From the NCBI RefSeq assembly GCF_900114705.1, contig NZ_FOTW01000014.1, positions 156,267-205,522 on the forward strand: DNA of 49,256 bases, given 5' to 3'. Below, one piece after another: positions 1 to 8,353 of this stretch. The notes under the pieces were generated by a model. That model was not told the origin of the DNA. It made no database searches and saw only the letters and a list, made by a program, of their open reading frames with translations. Every line of letters starts with the position of its first letter. The stretch's first letter is position 1. The position numbers and the translations under genes are program-made. The DNA is from Rugamonas rubra. GTDB lineage: Bacteria; Pseudomonadota; Gammaproteobacteria; Burkholderiales; Burkholderiaceae_D.

Positions 1-2
1 AG

Positions 3-87
3 TGGTGCCCACGGAGGGACTCGAACCCCCACACCTTGCGGCACATGGACCTGAACCATGCGCGTCTACCAATTCCGCCACGTGGGC
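3..87 (-). tRNA. tRNA-Leu (anticodon CAG)
   Basis: On the minus strand a full cloverleaf can be read. The acceptor stem GCCCACG pairs with CGTGGGC. The anticodon stem CATGG/CCATG carries the loop TTCAGGT, giving anticodon CAG. There is a long variable arm as in type II tRNAs, a T arm with GGTTCGAGTC, and an encoded CCA end (complement of 3-5). It decodes CUG, the main leucine codon of a high-GC genome. Confidence 0.97.
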
Positions 88-233
88 ACTGATGCTGCTC
101 AACAACTTCTGCTATTATAGCGTTTTGGAGAGTTTTGCGCCAGATGAGCTTTCGCTCCTTACTGCACATCAACCCTGTCTTACGCTTCCCGTGTTGACGC
201 TGTTTTTCAACGTTGTCGCTGCGAGAGACCAGA

Positions 234-261
234 ATTATAGAGGAATCGCCGACGTTGTCAA
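234..261 (-). promoter_or_regulatory. Sigma70 promoter reading toward tRNA-Leu
   Basis: On the minus strand a consensus -35 TTGACA (256-261) is followed 16 bases later by a consensus -10 TATAAT (234-239). It points at the tRNA-Leu gene. A second TATAAT lies closer, at 114-119, 27 bases from the tRNA 5' end, but without a good -35. Either could drive the tRNA; the distal one would give a leader of roughly 140 bases. No other gene is seen in 88-432. Confidence 0.7.
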
Positions 262-432
262 AGCCGTTTTGCATTAATTTTTCAAAACCCCGTCGAGCGA
301 CGCGCCGCGTTAGGTAAAGAGCCCCGAATCCAAGTACACTACGGCCTATCACCGTGTCAATATATTGACGGTGGCAGTTTTCAGGCCGGAACTTCCATTT
401 GATCACTGTCAATAATAACTATAGAAATACTT

Positions 433-2949
433 TTGAACCAATCTACCCACACCATTCCCAGCCGGGAGGAAATTCTCGGTATCTTCCGCAGCGCCAAGGC
501 GCCGCTCGACTTGCGCGCCCTCGCCAAGTCCCTCAAAGTAGGCACCGAAGCGCAGACTGTGCTGTCGCGCCGGCTCAACGCGATGGAACGCGACGGCCAG
601 CTGAAATCGGATGACACGGGGCACTTCGTGCTGGCCGAGCAGACCGGTTTCGTGGCCGGCCGCGTCAGCAGCCACCGCGACGGCTTCGGCTTCGTCATTC
701 CCGACGAGCCGGGCGACGACCTGTTCCTGCCGGAAAAAGAGATGCAGAAAGTGCTGCATGGCGACCGCGTGCTGGCCAAGGTGGTCGGCGTCGACCGCCG
801 CGGCCGTCCGGAAGGCACCATCGTCGAGGTGGTCAGCCGCGCCAACACCCACATCATCGGCCGTCTGCTCAACGAGAACGGGGTCTGGGTCGTGGCGCCG
901 GAAGACAAGCGCATCGCCCAGGACATCCTGATCAGCGGCGGTGTCGGCAAGGCCAAGTCGGGCCAGATCGTCAGCGTCGAACTGACCGAGCAGCCGATGC
1001 GCTTCAAGCAGCCGGTCGGCAAGATCTCCGAAGTGCTGGGTTCGCTTGACGACCCCGGCATGGAGATCGAGATCGCCGTGCGCAAGTTCAACGTGCCGCA
1101 CATTTTCTCCGACGCCGCCCTCAAGCAGGCCGCCAAGCTGCCCGACGTGGTGCGCGAGTCCGACCTGGGCGAGCGGGTCGACCTGCGCGACGTGCCGATG
1201 GTCACCATCGACGGCGAGGACGCGCGCGACTTCGACGACGCGGTCTACTGCGAGCCGGTCAAGATCGGCCGCAGCAACGCCTTCCGTCTGATCGTCGCCA
1301 TCGCCGACGTCAGCCACTACGTCAAACCGAACGACGCGCTCGACACCGACGCGCTCGAGCGCAGCACCTCGGTCTACTTCCCGCGCCGGGTCATCCCGAT
1401 GCTGCCGGAAAAGCTGTCCAACGGCCTGTGCTCGCTGAACCCGGCGGTCGACCGCATGACCCTGGTGTGCGACGCCGTCATCACCGCCAAGGGCGAGATC
1501 AAGGCCTACCAGTTCTACCCGGCCGTGATCCACTCGGCGGCGCGCCTGACCTACACCGAAGTGGCCGACATCCTCGGCAACACCAAGGGACCGGAGGCCA
1601 AGCGCCGCTCGGCCATCGTGCCGCACCTGCAGAACCTGTACGACGTCTACCAGGCCCTGTTGAAGGCGCGCACCGAACGCGGCGCCATCGACTTCGAGAC
1701 CACCGAGACCTACATCGTCTGCAACCCGTCGGGCAAGATCGAGAAGATCATCCCGCGCACGCGCAACGACGCCCACCGCCTGATCGAGGAATGCATGCTG
1801 ACGGCCAACGTCTGCGCCGCCGACCTGTTGATCCGCAACAAGCATCCCGGCACCTACCGCATCCACGCCAGCCCGACCAAGGAAAAGCTGACCCAGGTGC
1901 GCACCTTCCTCAAGCAGGTCGGCCTGAACCTGAACGGCGGCGACAAGCCGACGGCGGGCGACTACGCCGAGCTGATGAAGAAGGTCAAGGAGCGCCCGGA
2001 CGCCGGCCTGCTGCAAACCATGCTGCTGCGCTCGATGCAGCAAGCCGTCTACAGCCCGGACAACATCGGCCACTTCGGCCTGGCCTACGAGGCGTATGCC
2101 CACTTCACCAGCCCGATCCGCCGCTATCCCGACCTGCTGACCCACCGCGCCATCAAGGCCATCCTGCTGGGCAAGAAGTACGAGCCCAAGGTGCTGGCCA
2201 CGAGCGTGCTCAACACCAACGTCTCGAACGCCACGCGCAAGCAGCAGGCCAAGGACAAGGCCGACGGCAAAGAGAAGAAGTCGGCCGACATGACCATCTG
2301 GGACGCCCTCGGCGTGCACTGCTCGGCCAACGAGCGGCGCGCCGACGAGGCCTCGCGCGACGTCGAAGCCTGGCTCAAGTGCTACTTCATGCAGGACAAG
2401 CTGGGCGAGGAGTTCACCGGCATCATCACCGGCGTGACCACCTTCGGCATCTTCGTGCAGTTGGATAGTCTGTTTGTCGAGGGCCTGGTGCACGTCACCG
2501 ACCTGGGCGCCGACTACTTCCAGTACGACGACGCCCGCCACGAACTGCGCGGCGAGCGCACCGGCCAGCGCTACCAGCTGACCGACAAGGTCACCGTCCA
2601 GGTCACCCGTGTCGACCTGGAAATGCGCAAGATCGACCTGCGCCTGGCCGGCGTGCCGGTGGCGGCACCGAAGGGTCCGCGCGGCAAGGGCGGCGCCGAA
2701 GTCGACGAGCCGGTCTCCGGCGGTCGCGGCCGCAACCACAACGGCGGCGGCCGGACCAATGTCAAGCCCGGTCCGAAGACGCAGTCGCGCCACGAAATCA
2801 AGACCAGCGAGCCGCAGGCCCAGGCCCAAGCCGCGCCAGCGGCCAAGGCCAAGGCCGCAGGCGGCCGCAAGTCGAATGCCGCGGCGGGTGCCGCGGTAGC
2901 ACCCCGAGCAGCCAAGCCTGCCTCAAAATCTGGTAAGAAGAAGCGATAA
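433..2949 (+). CDS. rnr: Ribonuclease R
   Basis: 838 residues, a 3'-5' exoribonuclease of the RNB (RNase II) family that degrades structured RNA in the cytoplasm. An N-terminal winged-helix region (about 1-70) is followed by cold-shock-like domains, the RNB catalytic core (about 250-580) with the aspartate cluster DGEDARDFDDAVY near residue 260, an S1 domain (about 655-735), and a Lys/Ala-rich tail. Length is close to the E. coli enzyme (813). No ATG fits: an in-frame stop at 400-402 and the family N-terminus leave TTG at 433 as the best start, with a weak ribosome site. rlmB follows without a gap, as in many proteobacteria. Confidence 0.96.
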   Translation: MNQSTHTIPSREEILGIFRSAKAPLDLRALAKSLKVGTEAQTVLSRRLNAMERDGQLKSDDTGHFVLAEQTGFVAGRVSSHRDGFGFVIPDEPGDDLFLPEKEMQKVLHGDRVLAKVVGVDRRGRPEGTIVEVVSRANTHIIGRLLNENGVWVVAPEDKRIAQDILISGGVGKAKSGQIVSVELTEQPMRFKQPVGKISEVLGSLDDPGMEIEIAVRKFNVPHIFSDAALKQAAKLPDVVRESDLGERVDLRDVPMVTIDGEDARDFDDAVYCEPVKIGRSNAFRLIVAIADVSHYVKPNDALDTDALERSTSVYFPRRVIPMLPEKLSNGLCSLNPAVDRMTLVCDAVITAKGEIKAYQFYPAVIHSAARLTYTEVADILGNTKGPEAKRRSAIVPHLQNLYDVYQALLKARTERGAIDFETTETYIVCNPSGKIEKIIPRTRNDAHRLIEECMLTANVCAADLLIRNKHPGTYRIHASPTKEKLTQVRTFLKQVGLNLNGGDKPTAGDYAELMKKVKERPDAGLLQTMLLRSMQQAVYSPDNIGHFGLAYEAYAHFTSPIRRYPDLLTHRAIKAILLGKKYEPKVLATSVLNTNVSNATRKQQAKDKADGKEKKSADMTIWDALGVHCSANERRADEASRDVEAWLKCYFMQDKLGEEFTGIITGVTTFGIFVQLDSLFVEGLVHVTDLGADYFQYDDARHELRGERTGQRYQLTDKVTVQVTRVDLEMRKIDLRLAGVPVAAPKGPRGKGGAEVDEPVSGGRGRNHNGGGRTNVKPGPKTQSRHEIKTSEPQAQAQAAPAAKAKAAGGRKSNAAAGAAVAPRAAKPASKSGKKKR

Positions 2950-3693
2950 ATGAAGAATAAAATGATTTTTGGTTTCCATGCGGTGACTTCGCGTTTGCGT
3001 CACGAGGCCTCGTCGGTGGAAGAGATTTTCATCGATGCGACCCGTAGCGACCGCCGCATGCAGGACCTGGTGGCCAACGCCAAGAGCCTGGGCGTGCGCG
3101 TCATGCCGGTCGACTCGTCCCGTCTGGACAAGATCGTCGGCACCCGCCGCCACCAGGGCGTGATCGCCTTCGCCTCCGAACTGGCGCTGGCGCGCAACCT
3201 CGACGAGCTGCTCGACGCCATCGACGGCCCGCCGCTGCTGCTGGTGCTCGACGGCATCACCGATCCGCACAACCTGGGCGCCTGCCTGCGCGTCGCCGAC
3301 GGTGTCGGCGCCCACGCCGTGATCGTGCCGAAGGACCGCGCGGTCGGCCTCAACGCCACCGCCGCCAAGGTCGCCAGCGGCGCCGCCGAAACGGTGCCCT
3401 ACATCACGGTGACCAACCTGGCGCGCACCCTGCGCGACTTGAAGGACCGCGACATCTGGCTGATCGGCACCTCCGACGACGGCGACAAGGGCCTGTACGA
3501 AGCCGACTTCACCGGCCCGACCGCGCTGGTCATGGGTTCGGAAGGCGAGGGCATGCGCCGCCTGACCCGCGAGACCTGCGACATGCTGGTCAGCATCCCG
3601 ATGTTCGGTTCGGTCGAGAGCCTGAACGTCTCGGTCGCCTCCGGCGTTTGCCTGTACGAGGCGCGCCGCCAGCGCATGGCCAAAGAAGGCTAA
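2950..3693 (+). CDS. rlmB: 23S rRNA (guanosine-2'-O-)-methyltransferase RlmB
   Basis: 247 residues of the SpoU/TrmH class; in E. coli RlmB methylates the 2'-O of G2251 in the 23S P loop using S-adenosylmethionine. An N-terminal substrate-binding domain begins MIFGFHAV. The SPOUT knot motifs are present: [12 protein letters not shown] (about 97-108), MGSEGEGM (about 195-202) and [10 protein letters not shown] (about 223-232). The ATG directly follows the rnr stop, so the two are surely co-transcribed and probably translationally coupled. Length is normal for the family. Confidence 0.96.
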   Translation: MKNKMIFGFHAVTSRLRHEASSVEEIFIDATRSDRRMQDLVANAKSLGVRVMPVDSSRLDKIVGTRRHQGVIAFASELALARNLDELLDAIDGPPLLLVLDGITDPHNLGACLRVADGVGAHAVIVPKDRAVGLNATAAKVASGAAETVPYITVTNLARTLRDLKDRDIWLIGTSDDGDKGLYEADFTGPTALVMGSEGEGMRRLTRETCDMLVSIPMFGSVESLNVSVASGVCLYEARRQRMAKEG

Positions 3694-3762
3694 GCTAGTT
3701 CCCGCCGCGCCGCTTCCCGGCCGGCAAGCCGCTGACTTGAATCCACCCCGAGGCGTGAAGCT

Positions 3763-3790
3763 GGGGTCAGACCCCTCGGGGTCTGACCCC
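3763..3790. repeat. GGGGTCAGACCCC inverted-repeat hairpin
   Basis: Two perfect 13-base arms, GGGGTCAGACCCC and GGGGTCTGACCCC, are separated by 2 bases, between rlmB and cysE. Each arm is itself nearly palindromic. A sister element with the same core lies at 19854-19879. Two copies in different intergenic spots suggest a dispersed REP-like element; it has no T run, so it is not a classic terminator. Confidence 0.8.
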
Positions 3791-3895
3791 GGTTTGGCAT
3801 CGGGGTAACAGGTGCAAGGCCAGCGGCTCCCCCTCCCAGCAAACCCCGACCGGATGCGCTACCATCAGCCATCGGCCGCCCCACCAGTGCAAGCC

Positions 3896-4630
3896 ATGTT
3901 CCACCACCTGCGCCAAGACATTCAGAGCATCATCGAACGCGATCCCGCCGCCCGCAACGCCTGGGAAGTGCTGACCTGCTACCCCGGCCTGCAGGCCATC
4001 GTCATGCACCGCTGGGCGCATTGGTGCTGGCAACACGGCCTGAAGTGGGGCGGCCGCTTCATCAGCTACCTGGCGCGCATCGTCACCGGCATCGAGATCC
4101 ACCCCGGCGCCAGCATCGGCCGCCGCGTCTTCATCGACCACGGCTTCGGCGTGGTCATCGGCGAGACCGCCGTGGTCGGCGACGACTGCACCATCTACCA
4201 GGGCGTGACCCTGGGCGGCACCTCGCTGCACACCGGCGCCAAGCGCCACCCGACCTTGGAGCGCGGCGTCATCGTCGGCGCCGGTGCCCAGGTGCTGGGC
4301 AGCTTCACCGTCGGCGAGTTCGCCAAGGTCGGCTCCAACGCCGTGCTGCTCAAGCCGGTCCCGGCCGGCGCCACGGCGGTCGGCAACCCGGCCCACGTGG
4401 TGCAGAAGGACGCCGGCACCGGCGCCCAGCTGTTCGCCGCCTACGGCGTCACGCCGAACGGCGACGACCCGCTGTCGAAGGCGCTGCGCGGCCTGATCGA
4501 CCACGCCGCCACGCAGGAGCGGCAGATCGAGCGCATGCTGGCGGCGATGCGGGCCGCCGGCCTGAGCTGCCAAGGCACTGCCGAATGTGATAAATTTGAT
4601 TCCGTACAACTCAACAAGCTAGTCGACTAA
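3896..4630 (+). CDS. cysE: Serine O-acetyltransferase
   Basis: 244 residues. It transfers acetyl from acetyl-CoA to L-serine, the first step of cysteine synthesis. An N-terminal helical part is followed by a left-handed beta-helix of hexapeptide repeats (IEIHPGASIGRRVFIDHGFGVVIGETAVVGDDC...), with the catalytic DHGFG histidine and the GGTSLHTGAKRHP region. The reading frame is open upstream to 3812, but family members begin MF-xLRxDI, which matches the ATG at 3896; the extra 28 residues look non-coding. The tail after the beta-helix (about 185-244) is longer than minimal members but usual in Burkholderiales. Confidence 0.93.
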   Translation: MFHHLRQDIQSIIERDPAARNAWEVLTCYPGLQAIVMHRWAHWCWQHGLKWGGRFISYLARIVTGIEIHPGASIGRRVFIDHGFGVVIGETAVVGDDCTIYQGVTLGGTSLHTGAKRHPTLERGVIVGAGAQVLGSFTVGEFAKVGSNAVLLKPVPAGATAVGNPAHVVQKDAGTGAQLFAAYGVTPNGDDPLSKALRGLIDHAATQERQIERMLAAMRAAGLSCQGTAECDKFDSVQLNKLVD

Positions 4631-4640
4631 GGATCTGCGT

Positions 4641-5324
4641 ATGAACATGGAATCGTCGCCCGAGGGCACAGCGGTACTGGACCCGTTTGAAATCCGCGTG
4701 CTCGCCGTGCTGGCCGAGAAGGAGGCGACCACGCCGGACAACTATCCGCTGTCGCTCAACGCCATCACCAACGGCTGCAACCAGCTGTCGAGCCGCGACC
4801 CGGTGATGTCGCTGTCGGAGGACACCGTGGCCGAGGTGCTGCAGCGGCTGATGCAGCGCAAATACGTCAACGGCATCACCCAGGCCGGCGCCCGCGTCAC
4901 CAAGTATGAGCACCGCATGCGCATCAAGTGGTCGCTCGAGCAGGACAAGCTGGCCATCCTCAGCACGCTGATGCTGCGCGGCCTGCAGACCGCCGGCGAG
5001 ATCCGCACCCGCACCGGCCGCCTGCACGAGTTCAAGACGGTGGCCGACGTCGAACTGGGCCTGCAATTCTTGATCGACAAATACCCGCCGCTGGTGGCCC
5101 GCCTGGCCCTGGCGCCCGGCACCAAGGAGCCGCGCTACGGCCAGCTGCTCGGTGGCGAGGAGGCCCTGGCGCGCGAGGAGACGGCGGCCGGCTTCGCCGG
5201 TTCGGTGTCGGCGCCGCAGCACGGCGGCCGCGTCGGCCAGCTGGAGCACGAGGTGGCGCTGCTGCGCCGCGACGTCGACGAGCTGCGCGAGCAGTTGCAG
5301 GCGTTCCGCCAGCAGTTCGAGTAA
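4641..5324 (+). CDS. YceH-type DUF480 (UPF0502) protein
   Basis: 227 residues, recognised by FEIRVLAVLAEKEATTPDNYPLSLNA, the hallmark start of the DUF480/YceH family, which folds as paired winged helices. Molecular function is not settled. The C-terminal 30-odd residues (LEHEVALLRRDVDELREQLQAF) form a short coiled coil. The start has an AAGGA site 9 bases upstream. It follows cysE by 10 bases in the same direction, so co-transcription is likely. Confidence 0.88.
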   Translation: MNMESSPEGTAVLDPFEIRVLAVLAEKEATTPDNYPLSLNAITNGCNQLSSRDPVMSLSEDTVAEVLQRLMQRKYVNGITQAGARVTKYEHRMRIKWSLEQDKLAILSTLMLRGLQTAGEIRTRTGRLHEFKTVADVELGLQFLIDKYPPLVARLALAPGTKEPRYGQLLGGEEALAREETAAGFAGSVSAPQHGGRVGQLEHEVALLRRDVDELREQLQAFRQQFE

Positions 5325-5423
5325 GCCGGCCGCGCGCGCCGCCTGCCACGGCGGCACGTCGCGCAATAGCCCGGCGCCGGCGGGGCGTTTTGTCGCGGCG
5401 GACGGCTCCGACAACACCGCCAC

Positions 5424-6221
5424 TCAGTCGATTAGCAATTCGCTGGCCAGTTCGGCGCCGATATGGCGCCTGAATATCGCCAGCAAGGTGCCGTCGTCAT
5501 GCATCGCCTGGATCGCCTTGACCAGTCGGCCGGCGATAGGCTCGGGGATGCGCGCGCGCGCGAGGACCAAGCCGTGCGGCACGCTGTTCCGGGGCGACCA
5601 GTCCAGCACGCGCACCTTGTCGCTGAGCGCCTCTTGCCGCAACATCGGCACCCAGCTGGTGGGCAAGGCCAGAATGGCCTGCACCCGGCCGATTTTCAGC
5701 AGCCGCACCACCGCGCGGAAATCGGCCGCCTCGTGGACCCGGCCTTGCGCGCGCAACTTGTCGATCCAGATGTCGTAATCGCCGCCGTGTCTGAAACTCT
5801 TCACCACCGCGACCTTGTACGAGGCCTGTGCCAGGAAGCCCTCCGGCGTGGCGGCCTCGGGCGGCAGGGTTCCCTCCAGCAGCAGATAGTTGCGCGTCTT
5901 GAAATAGGGGATGAACTGGGCGAATTTCTCCCGCTCCGGCGTGGCGATGCCGGACACGGACATGTCGAGCTTGCCGCTGGCCAGCTGGCTCCAGATGCGC
6001 ACGCGCGACTCGAGCGTGGTCTGGAAGCGACAGCCGGTGCGCCTGGCCAGTTCGTCGACCACGTCTTTGTCGATGCCGGTCCAATGCCCGTCCGGCCCAC
6101 GGTAGTACAAGGCGCCCAGTTCGTAATAGGCCAGCGCGATGTCGCCGCACTCCGCTGGGCCGGCGCGAACGGCGCCGAGGGGGCACAGCAGCAGGCCACA
6201 AACCAGCAGGTGTTTGAACAT
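5424..6221 (-). CDS. Periplasmic solute-binding protein, family 3
   Basis: 265 residues with a Sec signal peptide (about 1-20, cut after AVRA). The body matches the bacterial extracellular solute-binding protein family 3 (amino-acid type): YYRGPDGHWTGIDKDVVDELARRTG at the start, then KLDMSVSGIATPEREKFAQFIPYF. No permease or ATPase gene is next to it, so it may be an orphan binding protein or a sensor-like relative. The ligand cannot be told from sequence. Confidence 0.8.
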   Translation of the reverse strand: MFKHLLVCGLLLCPLGAVRAGPAECGDIALAYYELGALYYRGPDGHWTGIDKDVVDELARRTGCRFQTTLESRVRIWSQLASGKLDMSVSGIATPEREKFAQFIPYFKTRNYLLLEGTLPPEAATPEGFLAQASYKVAVVKSFRHGGDYDIWIDKLRAQGRVHEAADFRAVVRLLKIGRVQAILALPTSWVPMLRQEALSDKVRVLDWSPRNSVPHGLVLARARIPEPIAGRLVKAIQAMHDDGTLLAIFRRHIGAELASELLID

Positions 6222-6367
6222 ATCGGCTCGACCCCATTTGCTCCACAGTAGCGCAGGGCCGCGCCGAAGTCAACGTGCTCAGGTCTGCCGGTGGAGGGCG
6301 TCGCGCAGCACGCGCCGGTGCTGCGCGCGGTGTTGCTTGGTCAGGACGGGACGTCCCAGGCGCTTCC

Positions 6368-7003
6368 CTATTGGTGGATGGCTTCGGATTCCACAATGAG
6401 TTCACCGGCCTCTGGGGCGAGGACGCGCTCGAGCAGGCAGCGCGCGATCGCCTCGGCCGGCACCGGACGGTAGCGCGCCGGCAGCAGGCGGCCGGCCAAC
6501 CGGGCCAGCAGTATGCCGGCGGCCTCGGCCGGCCGCATGGTGGCGCGGACGGTGTCAATCAGCGCCGGCCGCACGATGACGTAGCGCTCGAAGCCGACCG
6601 CGCGCACGCCATCCTCGGCCTCGGCCTTGGTGCGCTGGTAGAAATTGCCCCTTTGGCTGGCGCCCAGCGAGGAGTTGAGGGCGAACGCGCGCGCGCCCGC
6701 CGCGCGTGCACGGCGCGCCAGCGCGACCGGCAGCTCGCGGTCGACCGCCGCGAAGGCCGCCTGCGAGCCGGCCGCGCGTATCGTCGTGCCCAGCGCGCAG
6801 ATGACGGCGTCGGCGGCGAACCAGCCGGCCCGCTCCGGTAGGTCGACGAAGTCCAGCACCGGGTTGTCCAGCCGGGGATGCGGCGCCAGCGGCCTGCGCG
6901 TCGGCGCGGCGACGCGGCCCACGCGCGGATCGGCCAGCGCCAGGCGCAGCACATGGGCGCCGACGGCGCCGGTGGCGCCGGCCAGCAGCAGGGTGACGGG
7001 CAT
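6368..7003 (-). CDS. NAD(P)-binding Rossmann protein (atypical SDR)
   Basis: 211 residues. It begins MPVTLLLAGATGAVGAHVLR with the glycine-rich GATGAVG dinucleotide loop, followed by LICALGTT-like and NSSLGAS segments typical of atypical SDRs of the HTATIP2/YbjT kind. The ATG at 7003 has a strong site, AAGGAGG, 5 bases upstream, so the longer open frame to 7135 is rejected; that upstream part belongs to a decayed SDR gene. Substrate is unknown. Confidence 0.82.
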   Translation of the reverse strand: MPVTLLLAGATGAVGAHVLRLALADPRVGRVAAPTRRPLAPHPRLDNPVLDFVDLPERAGWFAADAVICALGTTIRAAGSQAAFAAVDRELPVALARRARAAGARAFALNSSLGASQRGNFYQRTKAEAEDGVRAVGFERYVIVRPALIDTVRATMRPAEAAGILLARLAGRLLPARYRPVPAEAIARCLLERVLAPEAGELIVESEAIHQ

Positions 7004-7024
7004 GCGGCCTCCTTGGTTTTTTAC

Positions 7025-7168
7025 CAGATGATACGCGACTTTGCGCCGCGTCGCGGCGATGTCGGGCGAGTGCGCGGTGGGCGTCATGCCGCGCCCCTTC
7101 AACCCCTCGTGCAGGGCCGCGCCGAACAGCAGCACATAGGACTTGCTGGCGCTGTAGGACGCAGCACT
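7025..7168 (-). pseudogene. C-terminal remnant of a short-chain dehydrogenase
   Basis: In the frame read on the minus strand from about 7168, the peptide SYSASKSYVLLFGAALHEG followed by LKGRGMT is plain. This is the catalytic YxxxK helix region of classical SDR enzymes (Y-SASK-SYVL-F-ALHEELKG-GV). Nothing of the Rossmann fold precedes it: the frame runs into the 3' end of the glycosyltransferase gene. Afterwards it loses family similarity within about 10 residues. It is a short leftover of a deleted gene, not a working CDS. Confidence 0.7.
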
Positions 7169-8225
7169 AGCAGGCCATCAGCTCGTCGAAGGCGTGCAGG
7201 CTGGCCTGCTGGTCGATGGCGCCGATGTGCTCGGTCTGCGACAGCACGATGCGGAAGTGGTCGCACATCGGATAGAACCAACGGTGGTTGTCGGTGTTGA
7301 TGTAGAACCCCAGCACCTTCTTGTTGTAGGCCGAGGCCAGGTGGATCACCGCCGTGTCCGGCGAAATGACCAGCTCGCACTGTTCGATCAGCGCCGCCAG
7401 CTCGAGGATGCTGGACGTGGCGAAGGACAGTTGGACGTTGTCGCGCTGCACGGCGGCGACGATGCCCTCGGCGCGCGCCCGGTCGCCCGGCGGATGGATC
7501 ACCAGCAGCGCGTGGTCGCGGTATTTGTCGGCCAGCGCGCGGCATAGCGCCACCGCGTCCTCGCTGGCGATGGTGCGGTTGGCCATGCTGCCCTGGTAGT
7601 TGAAGCAGACGATGCCCTTGTGGCGCCGCTTCAGCTCGGCGATGAAGTCGCGCGGCCCGGCCGGCAGTTGCTCGACGCCGAACAGCTCGTAGCGCGGGTT
7701 GACCTCCTTCAGGTCGAAATTCTTCAGCGCGGAAAAATAGCTCTCCAGGATGTGGCGGTCGCGGTTGCAGTCGACCGTGTAGTCGTACATGCCGAGCTGC
7801 TGCGTGCCGGTGCCGTACTTGTTGATGTTGAAGCCGATCAGGTGCTTGGCGCCGAGCAGCTTGAGCCGGGTCAGCCAGGGAATCGAGAAGGCGTTGGTGG
7901 TGCTGAAGATGACGTCGTAGCGCTGGCGCCGTATGCCGAGCACGATCTTCAATGTGTCGAGTCCGCTGCCCCAGTCCCAGATCAGAATGTTGCTCACGTG
8001 CGGGCAGGCGCGGATCACCGCCTCGTTGACGCTGCTGGCGGCGACGTCGATCTGCAGCGCGGGGTAGGCCGCCTTGAGCTCGCGCAGCAGGGGCGTCGAG
8101 ACGATCATGTCGCCGATGCGGTCGTTGCGCAGGATGAGCATTTTCTTGATCTTGCTCGGATCGAAGGGAACTTTCCCGGACTTGTCGAACAGGAGATGCA
8201 GCAGGTGTTTCTTGAGGAAGGACAT
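7167..8225 (-). CDS. Glycosyltransferase family 9 (heptosyltransferase-like)
   Basis: 352 residues of the GT9 family, whose best known members add heptose from ADP-heptose to lipopolysaccharide core. Seen: MLILRNDRIGDMIVSTPLLRELKAAYP in the N-terminal Rossmann domain, VIHPPGDRARAEG in the middle, and the nucleotide-binding CELVISPDTAVIHLASAYNKKVLGFY in the C-terminal domain. ATG at 8225 is chosen; a TTG at 8237 is also open. It stands alone here rather than in an LPS cluster, so its acceptor is unknown. Confidence 0.85.
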   Translation of the reverse strand: MSFLKKHLLHLLFDKSGKVPFDPSKIKKMLILRNDRIGDMIVSTPLLRELKAAYPALQIDVAASSVNEAVIRACPHVSNILIWDWGSGLDTLKIVLGIRRQRYDVIFSTTNAFSIPWLTRLKLLGAKHLIGFNINKYGTGTQQLGMYDYTVDCNRDRHILESYFSALKNFDLKEVNPRYELFGVEQLPAGPRDFIAELKRRHKGIVCFNYQGSMANRTIASEDAVALCRALADKYRDHALLVIHPPGDRARAEGIVAAVQRDNVQLSFATSSILELAALIEQCELVISPDTAVIHLASAYNKKVLGFYINTDNHRWFYPMCDHFRIVLSQTEHIGAIDQQASLHAFDELMAC

Positions 8226-8353
8226 AGTGGCGCTCAATGGTGCGGTGGCGGCCGCCGTTTACCGGCCGCGAATAATGCACCATTGTAATGGATCTAGTGG
8301 TACTTGCTTAAAAGTAATCCTGCCGACGGCGCCTGGTGGGCGCCGCCGGCCGC

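Noticed and set aside
409..2829. 806-residue minus-strand frame opposite rnr
   Set aside because: Shadow of a strongly biased high-GC gene; rnr on the plus strand has all catalytic motifs.
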